Assembly (NCBI GenBank): GCA_949358305.1
Contig: OX442314.1
Span: 9,293,060-9,357,059 of the forward strand
Reading direction: 5' to 3'
Length of the DNA stretch: 64,000 nt
DNA from: Strigamia acuminata
Lineage: Eukaryota; Arthropoda; Chilopoda; Geophilomorpha; Linotaeniidae
Shown: positions 39,001 through 51,056 of the stretch, in pieces
Numbering within the stretch: position 1 is the first letter of the stretch
Layout: each line of letters begins with the position of its first letter
Made by a program: the position numbers and the translations under genes
Notes under the pieces: generated by a model
The model's input: the letters and a program-made list of their open reading frames with translations, nothing else
Databases searched by the model: none
What the model was told of the DNA's origin: nothing

Positions 39001-41597
39001 CGTGTGATTTAACACCATTAGATTTCTTTTTATGGGGTTATTTGAATTCAAAAGTCTATGTCAACAAGCCCACAACCACCCGTGCATTACAATTCTGATC
39101 ACCGAAACGAGAGAGAACACGACCAGGAAATGTCTCATGCAGTAATTGAATTGTTACACGTTTTGTATCGTGTAACGCTCCATTTTTGCTAACCCTAAAC
39201 ACGTTGTTGTATTGTGTAACACTCCATTTTCACTAACCCTAAACCTAACCCTAAACTCTTAGCTGTCAATTTGTTGTTGTTTCAGGGTTGCCAACAATTT
39301 ACTGCACAAATGGTGGCAAATTCAAATCTTGCGTCAATTTTGGAACACCCTTTATATTTATTGAGTTTATTTTATTGATTAGGATATCTTCACTTTCATC
39401 CAGTAGCAAAGGGTTCTGTAATAATTTTATTACACAACTAAGGTTAACACTATACTCAAAACCACCACAACGTTGACCTATTTCCGAGCCGAATTACGCT
39501 TAACTGTGGACTGTGATCTACTATGCAGAAAAGTAGTTCTGTGTCAAAGCATCACCTTTGTGTTGGTAATCGATCACAATGTCTGGAGTTCGATTACAAT
39601 TCTGGTGTTATGGGCTCCTTTTTTGAGCCCCTACACCACTGATACGGCTGGATATACTTGTAGGTCAACGTTGTGGTGGTTTCGAGTATAGGTGAACGTG
39701 TGTTACAGCATTACAAAATATTCATTTGGTCATTTTTGTACAGCTTTTTTACCTATTTTAACATGAGAAGTGCATTCAAACTGTGCAAGTCAATCTTAAT
39801 GCCAACATTAATGACCACGAATAAAGTAAACAACGCAAAAAAAGAAAGAAATCGATAACTTGATAAATTACAAAATTAGGAAAAAAATTGAATACTTAAA
39901 CATTAATTAATTACTTTTCTTTGTCGACGCCGTCTTGTCGACCGGGTCAATTTATCAAATTTAGTTGTCGGCAAGTCGACCTGGTCGACAAAACGGCGTC
40001 GACAAATTCGACTAAACGACCTCTTGTCTAAAAAAGACCACCTAAAATCAATTCTACTTCCATGTATTCCTAGGATAGACGAAATGGCTTTATCTGATAC
40101 ACCAGCAATGATTGAGCATATTTTGCAAACCACCAATCAAACACAAATAGCAATCCTTTCTCTGTCTATGTCAACAATAACAACAACATCCATGCTTGCC
40201 TTCAAACCAGAACTGGCTAAAAAGGTGTGCAAACTTTAACCACCGTCTGCACTCTGTAGTATCTTAATGCCAAATTTAAAACAACAAAGGTCAAAACTTG
40301 TTTATTGCACACAAGTTATTAATCTGTCTTGGTGCGCCAGAAATGGTTTTTTATTTTTAATTTGGCATCAAGATACCAGATGGAGAGTGTAAAAGAGACA
40401 AATTCACAATCAAATGTCTTTTTCAGGTATCAAAACATGTAGCATTAGCACCTGTAGTGCAGCTTGAATACCGAACTTCTCTGTTTCCACATCAGTCCTT
40501 AATATGGCTATATAAGAAAACAGGGGTCACCGACAAATTATTTTCCACATTCAACAAATTAGCTTTCTATCTGTCACCGCTTGTCTGTTCACCGTTCGCC
40601 TTTATGCGGCAATGCCAAGCATTTTACACATCTATTATTGGCCATAGTCCAGGAAATTACGGAGTTACATATATATTTTTATAACTATTATAAGTAATCA
40701 TACAAGCATGATTAATTCTTTTATTTGTTCTACTTGCATTTACAGTATTGTGCAGGTTTTATGTTAACTACCTTGCTCCGAGGCGCGTCATTTAGAACAT
40801 ATATGCACTTTGACCAGGTAATTGAAAATTAGACGTTTGTTGCCAAAGATTGTGTCGCCCGGCAGACCTAGGGCAGCCTAGGTTGTGACTCATAACAGGT
40901 GTGTCTTAAAGTCACACTTATTTTTTTGCTGTGGAAGCAGCACTGAGGAGTTACTGTATGGATATTTTTTTTGCTCATCAGGTATCGTTAACATCAGTAG
41001 CGCATTCAAAAATTAAAATATTTTGTGTTTTACTTCAATTTTAAAACAAAAATGACATCATTTCCTGTCCTATTCATTCAATTAAACTAAATTAATTATT
41101 TATTTATATTTATAATTATATAAGCTTATTGGTAGATGACCATCTTATCTGCTATTCTCTACAAATGCTTATTCACAAATATGAGTATAAATCTTTGCAT
41201 TCTCGTTTTCTTAGATTATAACGAAAAAGCAGTTGATGCGATTTGATTATGGATTGGACGAAAATCTTCAGAGATATGGAACGGTAAATGAAATGCAATG
41301 CAATTACTTCTGCAAATGTCAATTGCTTTGTAATAATTTCCTTTCATTGGGTAGAAAATGCCACCGATTGCAGATCTAAGTCAGATCACAACGCCCACAT
41401 GTCTCATCCACAGTGCCAATGATCCAATGGCAACCCCACTTAATGTCGCAGTGTTGGCAAGTAAAATGAAAACAGTTAAAGTTATATTACTGGAGGACAC
41501 TATGAACAACCATGCGGATTACGTCATTGCAGCATTAGACGATAATATCATGAAGCGTGTAAATCGAGTAATACTAGAGAATATTAGTTTGCCTTAA
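36001..41597 (+). CDS. Acid-lipase-like secreted protein, cluster gene B (406 aa)
   Basis: Eight exons: 36001-36141, 36204-36396, 36564-36678, 40074-40224, 40427-40663, 40746-40817, 41215-41283, 41355-41597. It starts with a signal peptide (MNVQILLILSLLALSNC). Key segments: YPVEIHEVSTDDGYTI, LLLPGLSS (Pro replaces His of the usual HG oxyanion segment), GYDVWLGN. The triad is Ser181 in S-L-S-M-S, Asp349 in SANDP and His379 in NHADY. The 40427-40663 exon equals exons 5 and 6 of gene A (78 + 159 = 237 nt) without their intron. The donor after 40663 (GGA/GTTACA) is weak but matches paralogs. Intron 3 (3.4 kb) holds several transposons. AATAAA is at 41706. Gene A is the closest relative. Confidence 0.85.
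36446..36490 (+). pseudogene. Truncated duplicate of lipase exon 3 in intron 2 of gene B
   Basis: A TTTCAG acceptor is followed by codons reading AYALALTNESYD, a decayed version of the AYVLANEGYDVW start of the real exon about 100 bp downstream. It then loses similarity and has no donor, so it should be skipped. Confidence 0.6.
36821..37588. mobile_element. TA-flanked foldback element, second copy
   Basis: The ends CAGGGTGTTCTAAAAGTATG and CTTTTCTTCCACCCTG are flanked by TA (36819-36820, 37589-37590). The long inverted arms match 21196-23266; the interior is shorter and lacks the nested hAT element. Confidence 0.88.
37700..38257. mobile_element. pogo/Tigger-like MITE (CAGTCGAAACTC ends)
   Basis: The ends CAGTCGAAACTCTTTATAAC and its complement are flanked by TA. 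The interior repeats TTCGTTATAACGA palindromes. Fragments of the same family lie at 54036-54080 and 58694-58790. CAGTCGA...GTTATAACG ends are typical of pogo-type elements, from memory. Confidence 0.8.
38268..38722. repeat. 20-bp minisatellite with a ~158-bp higher-order period
   Basis: About 22 units of GGGATAAAGTTTTTGTGTAT. Variant units (GCGTG, GGAGATGGAA, GCATG, GGGAATG, GGGGATGGAA) occur in the same order twice, starting near 38435 and 38593. All three frames are open on the minus strand, giving YTKTLSHTQKLYPIHK-type peptides that are not real proteins. Confidence 0.92.
38775..39354. mobile_element. Deleted mariner element
   Basis: Inverted ends of more than 100 bp begin GGGTGTCCCAAAATAACGCA and end TTTTGGAACACCC. 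They include TTTAGGGTTAGGTTTAGGGT-like sequence. The interior keeps only a fused piece of transposase (38894-39098). Confidence 0.8.
38894..39098 (+). pseudogene. Mariner transposase remnant
   Basis: The frame joins an N-terminal helix-turn-helix start (MERFTTQQRVTIQLLHETFP) to the region around the last catalytic Asp (NWPPRSCDLTPLDFFLWGYL), a hallmark of mariner transposases. The catalytic core between them is missing and a C-terminal part is truncated, so it is inactive. Confidence 0.85.
39901..40073. repeat. GTCGAC-rich inverted repeat before exon 4 of gene B
   Basis: GTCGAC/CGACGCCGTC motifs recur at 39921-40020 in both orientations (GTCGACGCCGTCTTGTCGAC against GTCGACAAAACGGCGTCGAC), probably a small hairpin-forming element next to the acceptor at 40071-40073. 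Confidence 0.45.
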
Positions 41598-41814
41598 CCT
41601 GCGTACTTGTACTTGAAGTGTAGAATTTTTTAATCGCTGTCTCTCCACATTCCATTTATATTGAATGCACTCCCTCCCTTTAAATCACTTATTTAATTAT
41701 TGAACAATAAATATAACTATTTCCTATTGATTAAAATCGATCTAACTTTGTTGTGACAATACCAAGATTGTTAATTCTTGAGATGCAAAGTGGTTAGATA
41801 CACTCGATCTAAAA

Positions 41815-42170
41815 CTAGGTTCACTCTTGTATTCACACTAGAGGCAACGAACGCAACGGAAGAGAAAATTAGTCAAACGCAACGCAGAGTCTGTTCACAC
41901 CGTACGGCACGTGTGAACAGAGCTGAACAATTGATGTTGCGTCTGGCCAATCAGAGGGTTTCAATAAAACCTGGAATTGGATTAAGTTCTAGAACTAGTT
42001 CTAGAATCCGAAAATGACGGCCTGTTTGTATGTGGCAGACGTGAATCGATGAGAGTTGGAGTCGATCGTGATTGGTTGGCCGCAAGACCTTTCCTTGCGT
42101 TGCGTCGCAAACTTCAACTTGGAGTTGAAGCAGGAATTGGCGTCAACGTCAAGAATTTTTAGACGCAAGT
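41815..42170. mobile_element. Relic of the TAGGTTCAC element family
   Basis: It starts TAGGTTCACTCTTGTATTCA and shares interior sequence with 269-1120 and 46167-46734 (GATCGTGATTGGTTGGCCGC region). The right terminus is lost. The short open frame inside is incidental. Confidence 0.7.
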
Positions 42171-42890
42171 GTTCGCCACTCCATTATCTTTCATGTTGAT
42201 TTGTGACACTGCCCTTGCGCAACGCCACCTATGTATTTCGACTATGAATAAACACTCATGCTAATTCTACACTGCCGACTGGTCGCTTCCAAACTACATC
42301 CAGCCACATCCATTCAAATCAAGCACACAAAACACATCATTATTGAACTATTTTTGAAATATTTTGAATACAGCAGCCTTCCACAATCATTCTAGTGTCC
42401 TTTTACTCATTAGGTTGTACATGAATAAATTAATAAATCAATAGATGAATAAATATAAATTAATACAACAAAATTGTTTGTTTGTAATTGTTTTTTCCGA
42501 AAAAGCTTCTCTTTTCTGGAAAACCAGTTTCTTTCCATGGTCACTTTTCCACAAAAGCAGTATTCAGATTTTCTAGAAAACTTGGTACGTGCAAACTTGG
42601 TAAGTGTTGAATCCGAAGCGAAGCATGTATTCAAGCAAATAAAAAATTTGTCTGCTCCAAATCCCTGAAAATCCGGCGCATATAATTGTAGTATTTAAAA
42701 TAATTTTATTTTTCAGACCCTGGAGTAATTACTCGTGGATGACTTGCACTTGCAAACAGATGGAAAACATCTGTTTTCTTAACAAAAATACCAAATTGTC
42801 AAAATAACTTCAACTCAGACTCCAAAACAACAATACATTTTCCTTTTCACTTGTCAATTGTACAACTCAAACATTACAAAAAAATACATG

Positions 42891-43215
42891 TACCGTACTG
42901 CCTCGATTTAACGCCGGTCGTATCTAAACGCCGGCTCCTGATTAAGCGCCGGGCAAACTGAGGACGAAATGGCAATAAACGCCGGCCTTAAATGAACGCC
43001 GGGTTTGTTTAAACGCCGGGTTGAAACGTTTTTTAAACGTTTTGAGAGGTCTTTTGGTCGAAACATCGAAGAATAGCTAGCAATGAGTGGCTTTCCAATT
43101 TTTTTTTTCGGGTAGACGCCCGGCGCGAATAATCGCCGGGCTTTGAATGAACGCCGGGGGGGTCAACTAGAAAAAATGAATAAACGCCCCGGCGTTAAAT
43201 CGAGGCAGTACGGTA
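42891..43215. mobile_element. MITE with AACGCCGG repeats
   Basis: The ends TACCGTACTGCCTCGATTT and its complement enclose about ten scattered copies of AACGCCGG. No coding capacity, and no clear target duplication. Confidence 0.75.
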
Positions 43216-43247
43216 ATAATAAATTTTAAAATTGGGTCAAAAACCTA

Positions 43248-43504
43248 TACCGTATTTTACCGATTAAGAGCCGCGGCTCTTATTCAAAACAGCCATTTTT
43301 GTCAGCAATTACAATTTCGGTTTTTCGTTAGTTACATTTGTTTAATGTAACAAACAAAGTCTGAACATCACGAACGAAGCGTACGTTCATCGTTCGTGAG
43401 ATTAAATACGAAAACAATACCGTACTTTTGCAAAAATACGATATTCTTGGTGTCTCAGCCGCGACTACTATTCGAGGGCGACTCTTAATCGGTAAAATTT
43501 GGTA
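43248..43504. mobile_element. MITE with TACCGTATTTTACCGATTAA ends
   Basis: About 257 bp with GAGCCGCGGCTCTTA near the left tip. An inverted-orientation relative sits in intron 7 of gene C (47885-48126), sharing the tips and an internal CACGAACGA segment. Confidence 0.78.
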
Positions 43505-43838
43505 TTCTCATTTTAAATAAAATTAAATAAATTTTATACACAAAAAAATAATAATTTCTATTCACTGAAAACACAGATGTCGTTTCCAATTTCCAGCACT
43601 GTGACAAGGAAAAAATATTTAAACAAATGCATTAATTCATGCATTTATCAATATGTAATGAGTATTTTATTCTTAATTCACAATACAGACAAAACCTTCC
43701 AAAAAAAAAGACAATTCGAGTAAACAACTACAGCAAAACTTCCTCTAAACTAAATGTGTGTCAACAAAGTTACTATGTAATTTCGCGTCAAGGAAAGAAA
43801 TAATGATTCGAATGTTGCACATTCAAGGCGACAACAAC

Positions 43839-46800
43839 ATGAACATTCTCTCTCTCGTCGTGCTCATTTTGCACGTGCAAATTTCCAAACCTTCGCAGCA
43901 ACTCGGCAAATTGAACGGCAAAATGGAAATGTTCAAAACCGCCACTAAAAGCGCAGTAAATCAAAATTGTAGATTTTTTAAATGTTTATTATTTAAAATT
44001 AATTTTAGACGTCATTGATTCGAATGCACAAATATCCACTGGAAAAACACGAGGCAAAAACGACCGATGGCTACATTTTGACTATGCTGAGAATTCCAAC
44101 CGGTTTGAAAAACTCATCTAGAAATGGAATCCCCATTTTGATTCTTCCAGGGCTTTCCTGCAAACCTAATATTTACGTCGAATTGCCGAATGATATTGGT
44201 AAGTGCCATTGTGGCCAAAATTTGATAAAAAATGAGGATAAATCGGCGCCATGTTTCTGTTTAGGATTCTTTTTGGCCGATCAAGGTTTTGACGTGTGGT
44301 TGGGGAATAATCGCGGAAATCTGCTTTACAGCCGACACGTTAGGTACCCCAAGTTCACCACCAAATTCTGGAGATTTGGGTAATATTTTATACCACCGTA
44401 TAACCTCCGGTAAAAGCCGAGCAATTTATTGCAAAAACCTAGCCGCTAATTGGGGGGGTCGGCTTATATGCGCGTGTCCAAAAAAAAAATTGTAATATTT
44501 TGTATTGTGTATAAGACCAACCGTCCAACAATCAGTCAATTTCAACAATTTTTTACTAAATTGTAGTCAACTTTATCAATTTTCGACTAAATTGTAGTCA
44601 ATTCCATCAATTTTCGACTAAATTTCACAACATTTTGACGTACTCGGCTTATACTCGCATAGCGCATACACCATTTATTAGCAAAATGGTGCCTCAGAAT
44701 GGGGGGGTCGGCTTATACACGGGTTGGCTTATACCCAAGATTATACGGTAACCTACAGCCGGTATCATGATGCCAAAATCAAAAACACGATTTTTAAAAA
44801 ATAATAACACGTAATGGCATGACTCGCTTGTGTGGGATAAATATTTTACATTTTTCTGTTTTTGTGTGCAAAAAAATGGAATTTAGTGCTTGAATTAGGG
44901 TTTGACCGATATGATAATTTTACGATATCAGACAACACTAAAGGTGCGGTCGGATAGGATACAATCCGACCCAAACCGAATTCGGATTGGATTGAGTCGG
45001 ATTCGGATGGTCCCAAATCAATCCGATTTTTCTTTTAATCGGATTGGATAATTCAAAATTTTATCCATACATTCTGGATAAGATTGGGGAAAAAAACCGA
45101 AACCGATCCTTATAATCCGAAATTCAAAAAATCAATCTAAATGCACTTTATTTTAAATTTTTATGGGTTTTTTTTCTTTCACTTCCTTCGACTTTTTTTT
45201 GGTCAGTTTTGCACGTAATTCATCCGATTTTGGTCATTTTTGCTCTTTTTAAACTTTTTTTGGTCATTTCTGCACATAATTCATCAGTTTTTGGTCAGTT
45301 TTTCAATTCATTTTTCATTTTTTGCGAATAGGATTGGATAATTGGTTTATCCATCCGAAATTTTTTTGATTGGATCCGATTCAAACCGATTCAAACGCAC
45401 CCTTAGCCAACACTACAGTTCGCCCGCAGTAACATAGAGCTAAATTCGTACTGCGTATCCCATTCTGCGCAGACGATTATCTAATTCCAGTTGTTATTTA
45501 GCAGCATTAGGGCAACAATATTTTGGTTTTATGCTGTAAATTACTTTTAACGAGTTTATTGTTGTTTATTTACTTTATTTTAGCAGTACAAATTTAGCAT
45601 CAAGGTACAGGGCACAAACTGTAGGTGCACTTAAACATAAAAAAAATTGTCCTCTCTGTAAATCATTTAATAAAGTGACTTAGAAGTAAATTCTCAATTG
45701 AACACACAAAATTTAAACTGAACTAAAAAGTATGGCTTCCTGCAATGTGTGGTAACAATAGCCAATAGAAAGTACTGTACGATGTAATACATCACGTCTA
45801 CCCTAGAGTTTTAATAAATTAGATCTATATGTATTGGCACCATTTTATTGTTTATTTTACTGGTTTATATTGTCTACCCTTCAAAACAAAACAAGATGTC
45901 TATCAAAATGCAACAATGCACGCACCAATTTTTCCCCATCAGATTGATTGATTAGTTATGTCTCACTCCACCTGTTAAAGTAATGAGAAAATAAACTAAT
46001 TACATCTTTGTTACACAGGATCCAAATCTATTTTTTTTTAATTTCCTGAAACCAAGTTATTATTGCAGTTGTACAGGAAAACATAAACAGTCAAAAAAAG
46101 TCCAATGTTGTCTGACTTTCAGATGACTACAAAATACATTCTTCTTCATCCCTAATTTAACAGTGAAGCTAGGTTCACACTTGTGTTTACACTAGACGCA
46201 ACGCAAGAAAACTGACGCAACGCAAGCTGCTTGCATCCAAAAATTCTTGACGTTGATGCTAATTCCTGCTTCAACTCTAAGATGAAGCTAGGACTTCACA
46301 TCCGCCATTTTTTTTTAAATCTAAGTTGTCCCGCCTGATGGCGCTACAATCACAAGACAGAATCGCTTTACAGTCTAACAATTAAATTGTGCTAGATGTG
46401 AAGTCCTGTAGTTAATCGTCCTAGGTTGAAGTAAGCGATGCAACACAAGGAAAGGTCTTGCGGCCAATTAATCACGATCGACTCCAACTTTCATCGATTC
46501 ACGTCTGGTTGGCGAGACTTTGCCACATGCAAACAGGCCGTCATTTTTGGATTCTAGAACTAGTTCTATAACTCCAGGTTTCATTAAAACCATCTGATTG
46601 GCCAGACGCAACATCAATTGTTTCAGCTCTGTTCACATCACACGTGCCCTACAGTGTGAACAGACTCTGCTTTGAGTGTGACTAATTTTTCCTTGCATTG
46701 CGTTGCCCCTAGTGTGAACACAAGCGTGAACCTATTTTAACTCCTCGACTTACGAACAAATACAGTTTCGAGAACTTGTTGGTAAGTCAAATTGTTCGCA

Positions 46801-48640
46801 AGTCGAAAGGTGTACAATGTGGAAAAATTGTTTACCCTAATTAAAGTAAACATTTTTTATCTTGTTTCTTTGATTTTTCTAACTTTGAAGTTCACATCTC
46901 TGAAAGTTCTTCGTATGGGCCCAACAGTACCATGTACCGGTTCCACGGTAGAAAGTACCATGCACCGATACCACACTACTTTTTGGGCACTTTTGTGGGA
47001 TTGTCATTGTAATTACCATTTGAACCATTTAAATTCAATAAAACTTATTCAACGCCTTTATTTTTGCAGTTGGGAAGAATATGGTTATTACGACACACCA
47101 GCAATGATTGACTACATTATAAAAAACACCGGTTACAAACAAGTGATTCTCATTTCCTACTCCATGACAGCTGCATCATCGCTTGCCCTATTTGCATCAA
47201 GCCCAAAATACAACAAAAAGGTAACATCCCACTTTGGTTTGTAGTTACAATATTGACATTACAGTATACTCTGTTCAGACCGGACAGTATTTGCTCGCTG
47301 TCTGATCAGGACAGATTTTCTGAGCCCAACCTATATCCAGTTGACCTTTCAATTTAAATATTACATCATCATCATTCATTAATAATTAATAAATCTTACC
47401 GTTTGAAGGTGGTGAGACATGTCGCTTTGGGACCGATAGCAATTGCACATTACCAGACATCTGTGCTTGTAAAAGCTGTAATGCCTTTCTACAAAGTACT
47501 AAAGGTACCACTTGCAATTTATTCTTCTTTCACCTAAAATAATAAAAATTAATTTATTATATTTTTCAAACAAAAAAGTTTCTCTACACTATACTGCTCT
47601 TCAAAGGACCAGTAAACTACATCTTCTTCTACGCCGCTTCTTACATAGCACCAGCATTATGCTTAATTTTTGGAGATTCAGCTTGCCATGTATTTTTTGC
47701 AATTTTTCTAGGCTATGATACAGGAATGTTTGGGGTACACTGTAAAAAAAAATAATGTATTACATTTTCAAATATGCATTTATTTTTGTTTCCAGCAACA
47801 TGTAACAGTCACTGCTGGTGATATTACAGGTGGGGCATCATTAAAGGTGTTTGTGCATTTGCTACAGGTATGAATCACTAAAAAATACCGTATTTTACCG
47901 ATTAAGAGTCGCCCTTGAATAGAGACACCAAGAATACCGTATTTTTGCAAAAGTACGCTATTGTTTCCGTATTTAACCTCACGAACGATATTCGTACGGC
48001 TCTTCGTGACGTTCAGACTTCGTTTGATACATTAAACAAATGTAATAAACAAAAAACCGAAATTGTAATTACTGACAAAAATGGCAGTTTTGAATAAGAA
48101 CCGCGGCTCTTAATCGATAAAATACGATAAATTAAAAAATAAAATAAACTTACCGGTAGTGATCTACATTTTTATTGCAGCAAGTTAAATACAAAGAGTT
48201 TAGACGTTTTGACTATGGACCATTGATGAACTTTAAGAAATATGGATCAGTAAGTTTTTAAACACTTATAAACTGCTGCTACGGTTCTAATACACCAAAT
48301 TTCCAAAATATCCTAAACAACTCCAAGCTTAACCATATTTTATTGTGTTATTATTTTTAAGAAATTACCACCAGTTTATGATCTCAAGAAAATCACCACT
48401 CCAACATCACTTATGTGTGGGGCCAATGATCCAGGAGCTAATGCAATACAGATGGCACTTTTAATGCGACAAATTAAAACCGCCAGAACAGTTTGGATGA
48501 ATCACACTCTGTTCAGTCATGCAGATTTTGTCTGGTCCATAGATCCGATCATTAAAAGCGATGTTAACCAAAAGATTCTGGGCGAGATCAAAGACATCAA
48601 ATTGAGCCGAAGTTCAAAAACACTCCACCACACGGACTGA
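43839..48640 (+). CDS. Acid-lipase-like secreted protein, cluster gene C (414 aa)
   Basis: Nine exons: 43839-43955, 44009-44198, 44265-44379, 47070-47220, 47409-47504, 47579-47734, 47796-47867, 48181-48249, 48362-48640. I start at 43839 because it gives a signal peptide (MNILSLVVLILHVQIS); an in-frame ATG lies at 43803. Segments: YPLEKHEAKTTDGYIL, LILPGLSC, GFDVWLGNNRGN, WEEYGYYDTPAMIDY. The triad is Ser172 in S-Y-S-M-T, Asp345 in GANDP and His375 in SHADFVW. The C-terminal tail is longer than in A and B. Intron 3 (44380-47069) holds at least three transposons. AATAAA is at 48824. Confidence 0.85.
44395..44749. mobile_element. MITE with ACCGTATAA ends
   Basis: ACCGTATAACC at the left and TTATACGGT at the right. 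GGGGGGGTCGGCTTATA occurs near both ends in direct orientation, with AATTTTCGACTAAATTGTAG repeats between. Confidence 0.6.
44939..45405. mobile_element. hAT-type MITE with TCGGATTGGAT motifs
   Basis: The ends TAAAGGTGCGGTCGGAT and CAAACGCACCCTTA have flanking 8-mers GACAACAC (44931-44938) and GCCAACAC (45406-45413) that match at 7 of 8 positions. Many GGATTGGAT/AATCCGA motifs lie near both tips. Non-coding. Confidence 0.75.
46167..46734. mobile_element. TAGGTTCAC family element, third copy, with a nested element
   Basis: The ends AGCTAGGTTCACACTTGTG and CACAAGCGTGAACCTA enclose sequence closely matching 269-1120. A smaller palindromic element (46290-46407) with AGGACTTCACATC and GATGTGAAGTCCT ends is inserted in the left part. 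Confidence 0.8.
46290..46407. mobile_element. 118-bp MITE nested in the previous element
   Basis: 13-bp perfect inverted ends AGGACTTCACATC/GATGTGAAGTCCT. The adjacent host element sequence resumes on both sides. Confidence 0.7.
46916..46990. repeat. Possible relic of a GTACCG hAT tip
   Basis: GGGCCCAACAGTACCATGTA followed by scattered GTACCG/CCGATACC motifs resembles the subterminal arrays of the hAT foldbacks at 20440-23702. It is much decayed. Confidence 0.4.
47885..48126. mobile_element. MITE in intron 7 of gene C
   Basis: TACCGTATTTTACCGATTAA start and TTAATCGATAAAATACG end; an inverted-orientation relative of 43248-43504. Confidence 0.78.
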
Positions 48641-49689
48641 TAAAACCAAGGAGTACGACATTCAACCGAATCTCTTACATGGACTTTCGAATCTCGTTCT
48701 GAATCCCGGAATCCCGAATCTTTACATTTTATAAAAATTTTGAATTTTTTGTCGAAAATTGGACAAAAGTAAATACGTAACTAAAAACTTTACATTTTAA
48801 AACTGCCAATAATTTAAGTTGTAAATAAAAATTCTAATGCTGCAAAATCATGGAGACAAAGAAATGTGAATTCCATTTTGCATTTTATGTATCAATTTAG
48901 AAAATTATTTAAGTGTGCTGATTGGTCCAAACAATCGCAACATCATTTGCCAATGTCTAACACAAAAATTTTAAAAAATTAACTCACCAATTTACCGTTA
49001 AAATATCATTCTAAATGAAAAATAGTTTGTCCTTTCACTGCAATTCACAGTACAATTCACGTTTGTTGTTGTATCAAAACTGTATCGATATCAATGGCGT
49101 CGAAGCCCGTTGTTCTATTCAGTTGTTTCGATTTGTGTGTTGCACCCTAAGTATTGTAATAATATAATATACCGTATAACGTTGTAAATCAATAAAAATA
49201 TATACAAATTTTACCCATTTGATACTTGGTATTTCTTATTCTGAACTTCGGATGCTACGAACGGCGTGACCGGAAGCTGCAACCTCGAAATGGCGGCGGT
49301 GGCGAGAACGAAAAATGCAATCTAGAAAAGGTGATGTGCACTTGTAAACACGTGGCAAAATAGTTCAGTACATATATTTTATGTATTATAACAATTCCTT
49401 TAAATAATCCAGCCTTCAATAGGTTGCAATGACATCCATCACTGTCAATATTTGATGATGATTGCGTCATTTCCAGAAATGCTTTTTAAAAAATGTAAAA
49501 AAAAAAATATATAATAGAACATTCAGGGAATCAATAACAAATATCTTTGCAGTCCCATCCAGCTGTCTCCATTCATGCTTAATTTTGTGACAATTTAAAT
49601 AATACTATTATTGGTTTCAGGGGCGGATCTAGAAAATCTCATATGAGAGTGGACATTTTGATTAAATTTTTGTTATATACAAGCTGAAT
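48641..49689. other. 3' flank of gene C and spacer
   Basis: AT-rich with AATAAA at 48824 and near 49190. No gene or clear repeat. Confidence 0.4.
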
Positions 49690-50110
49690 GTTTTCAGTTC
49701 TAAAAATATTGATTTTGGCCTAAAAATATTAATTTTGGCCTAAAAATATTGATTTTAGCCTAAAAATATTGATTTTGGCCTAAAAATATTGTTTTTGGCT
49801 TAAAAATGATTGTTTGTGGCCTAAAAATGATTGTTTTTGACCTAAAAATGATTATTTTTGACCTAAAAATGATTATTTTTGACCTAAAAATGATTATTTT
49901 TAACCTAAAAATGATTATTTTTGATCTAAAAATGATTGTTTTTGACCTAAAAAAATTGTGGACAAAAATGATTGATTTTGGCCTTAAAATGATTACTTTT
50001 GGCCTAAAAATGATTACTTTTCGCCTAAAATGATTGTTTTGGCCTAAAAATGATTACTTTCGGCCTAAAAATGATTTTTTTTGGCCTAAAAATAATTGTT
50101 TTTCGCTTAA

Positions 50111-50544
50111 CCCTTCCAACCCTGAGATGGGTCATTTTGTGACCCTGTTTTAAAAAAATCATTATTTTTATAAGAAATAATTTTTTTTTCTCTCTGATTT
50201 TTGCTGACTATTCCTTTGAAACATCACTAGACACTATACCACAGTTGAAACTTTTTTAATTTTTTAAGTTTTTCTATAATTTGAACTCAAAGTTTAACTG
50301 GGTCAAAAAAGACCCATCTTAGGAGTCCAAAGGACATAAATCATGATCATCAGCAGGCTCCGCTAATGTCAACCATTGCCACCAGGTGTCGCGGCGGCCA
50401 TCTTTGTTGTTGTCAAAAACACACGTGTTGGCCAAATTCCTTCGGAAATCTTTAAGACCCGGATTTTGCGCATGCGCAGAATCTGGGTCATATAATGCCC
50501 ATCTTAGGGAGAGATGGGAAGCCAATTCTTTCGGGTTGGAAGGG
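50111..50544. mobile_element. piggyBac-like MITE
   Basis: The ends CCCTTCCAACCC and GGGTTGGAAGGG are flanked by TTAA (50107-50110, 50545-50548), the piggyBac target. A second inverted pair GATGGGTCATTTTGTGACC / GACCCATCTTA lies inside. Non-coding, 434 bp. Confidence 0.88.
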
Positions 50545-50614
50545 TTAAATATGATTGTTTTGGCCTAAAAATGATTGTTTTTCGCTTAAAAATGATTGTT
50601 TTTGACCTCAAAAT

Positions 50615-51056
50615 TAGACTTTGACCGATACCGGTATCGGTATCGGCTATCGGCCGATATTTCGATATTTACCGATATCGGATCCGATATATTTTTGCTC
50701 GGCCGATACCGATATTGCCACGTTTCGAAAACGTATCGTTTTAGACGAAAACGATACGTTTTCGAAACGTCTTTGAAGCACTATAAATATAGAAGGTTTG
50801 TTTTTAATTTTATTTAATCACTTCAACCCCGTAAAACTATTGTTTGGAATTATTGTTTAGAATTTTAAATTTTTTAAATAAAATAAACGCAATTTTAATT
50901 TTTTTTTTTTTTTTTTTTTTTTTTTGGGGGGGGGGGGGGGGGGGTTGTCGGACATTTTAATTTTAATATCGGCGCAGGTATCGGTATCGGCCGATATTCG
51001 ATTGCCGATTATCGGTATCGGCGATACTTTAAAATATCGATATCGGTCAAAGTCTA
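50615..51056. mobile_element. hAT-type MITE with CCGATA motifs
   Basis: The ends TAGACTTTGACCGATA and TATCGGTCAAAGTCTA are flanked by perfect 8-bp CTCAAAAT (50607-50614, 51057-51064). The tips are dense in CCGATATCGG-type palindromes. A poly(T)-poly(G) run (50902-50943) lies inside. Confidence 0.92.

Noticed and set aside
38866-39262. TTTAGGGTTAGG-like sequence that could be an interstitial telomere repeat
   Set aside because: It occurs in both inverted ends of the deleted mariner element and is only two to three units long, so it is part of that transposon.
9591-50105. Regularly spaced repeats that might suggest CRISPR arrays
   Set aside because: Units are directly adjacent without spacers, and the window is clearly eukaryotic.
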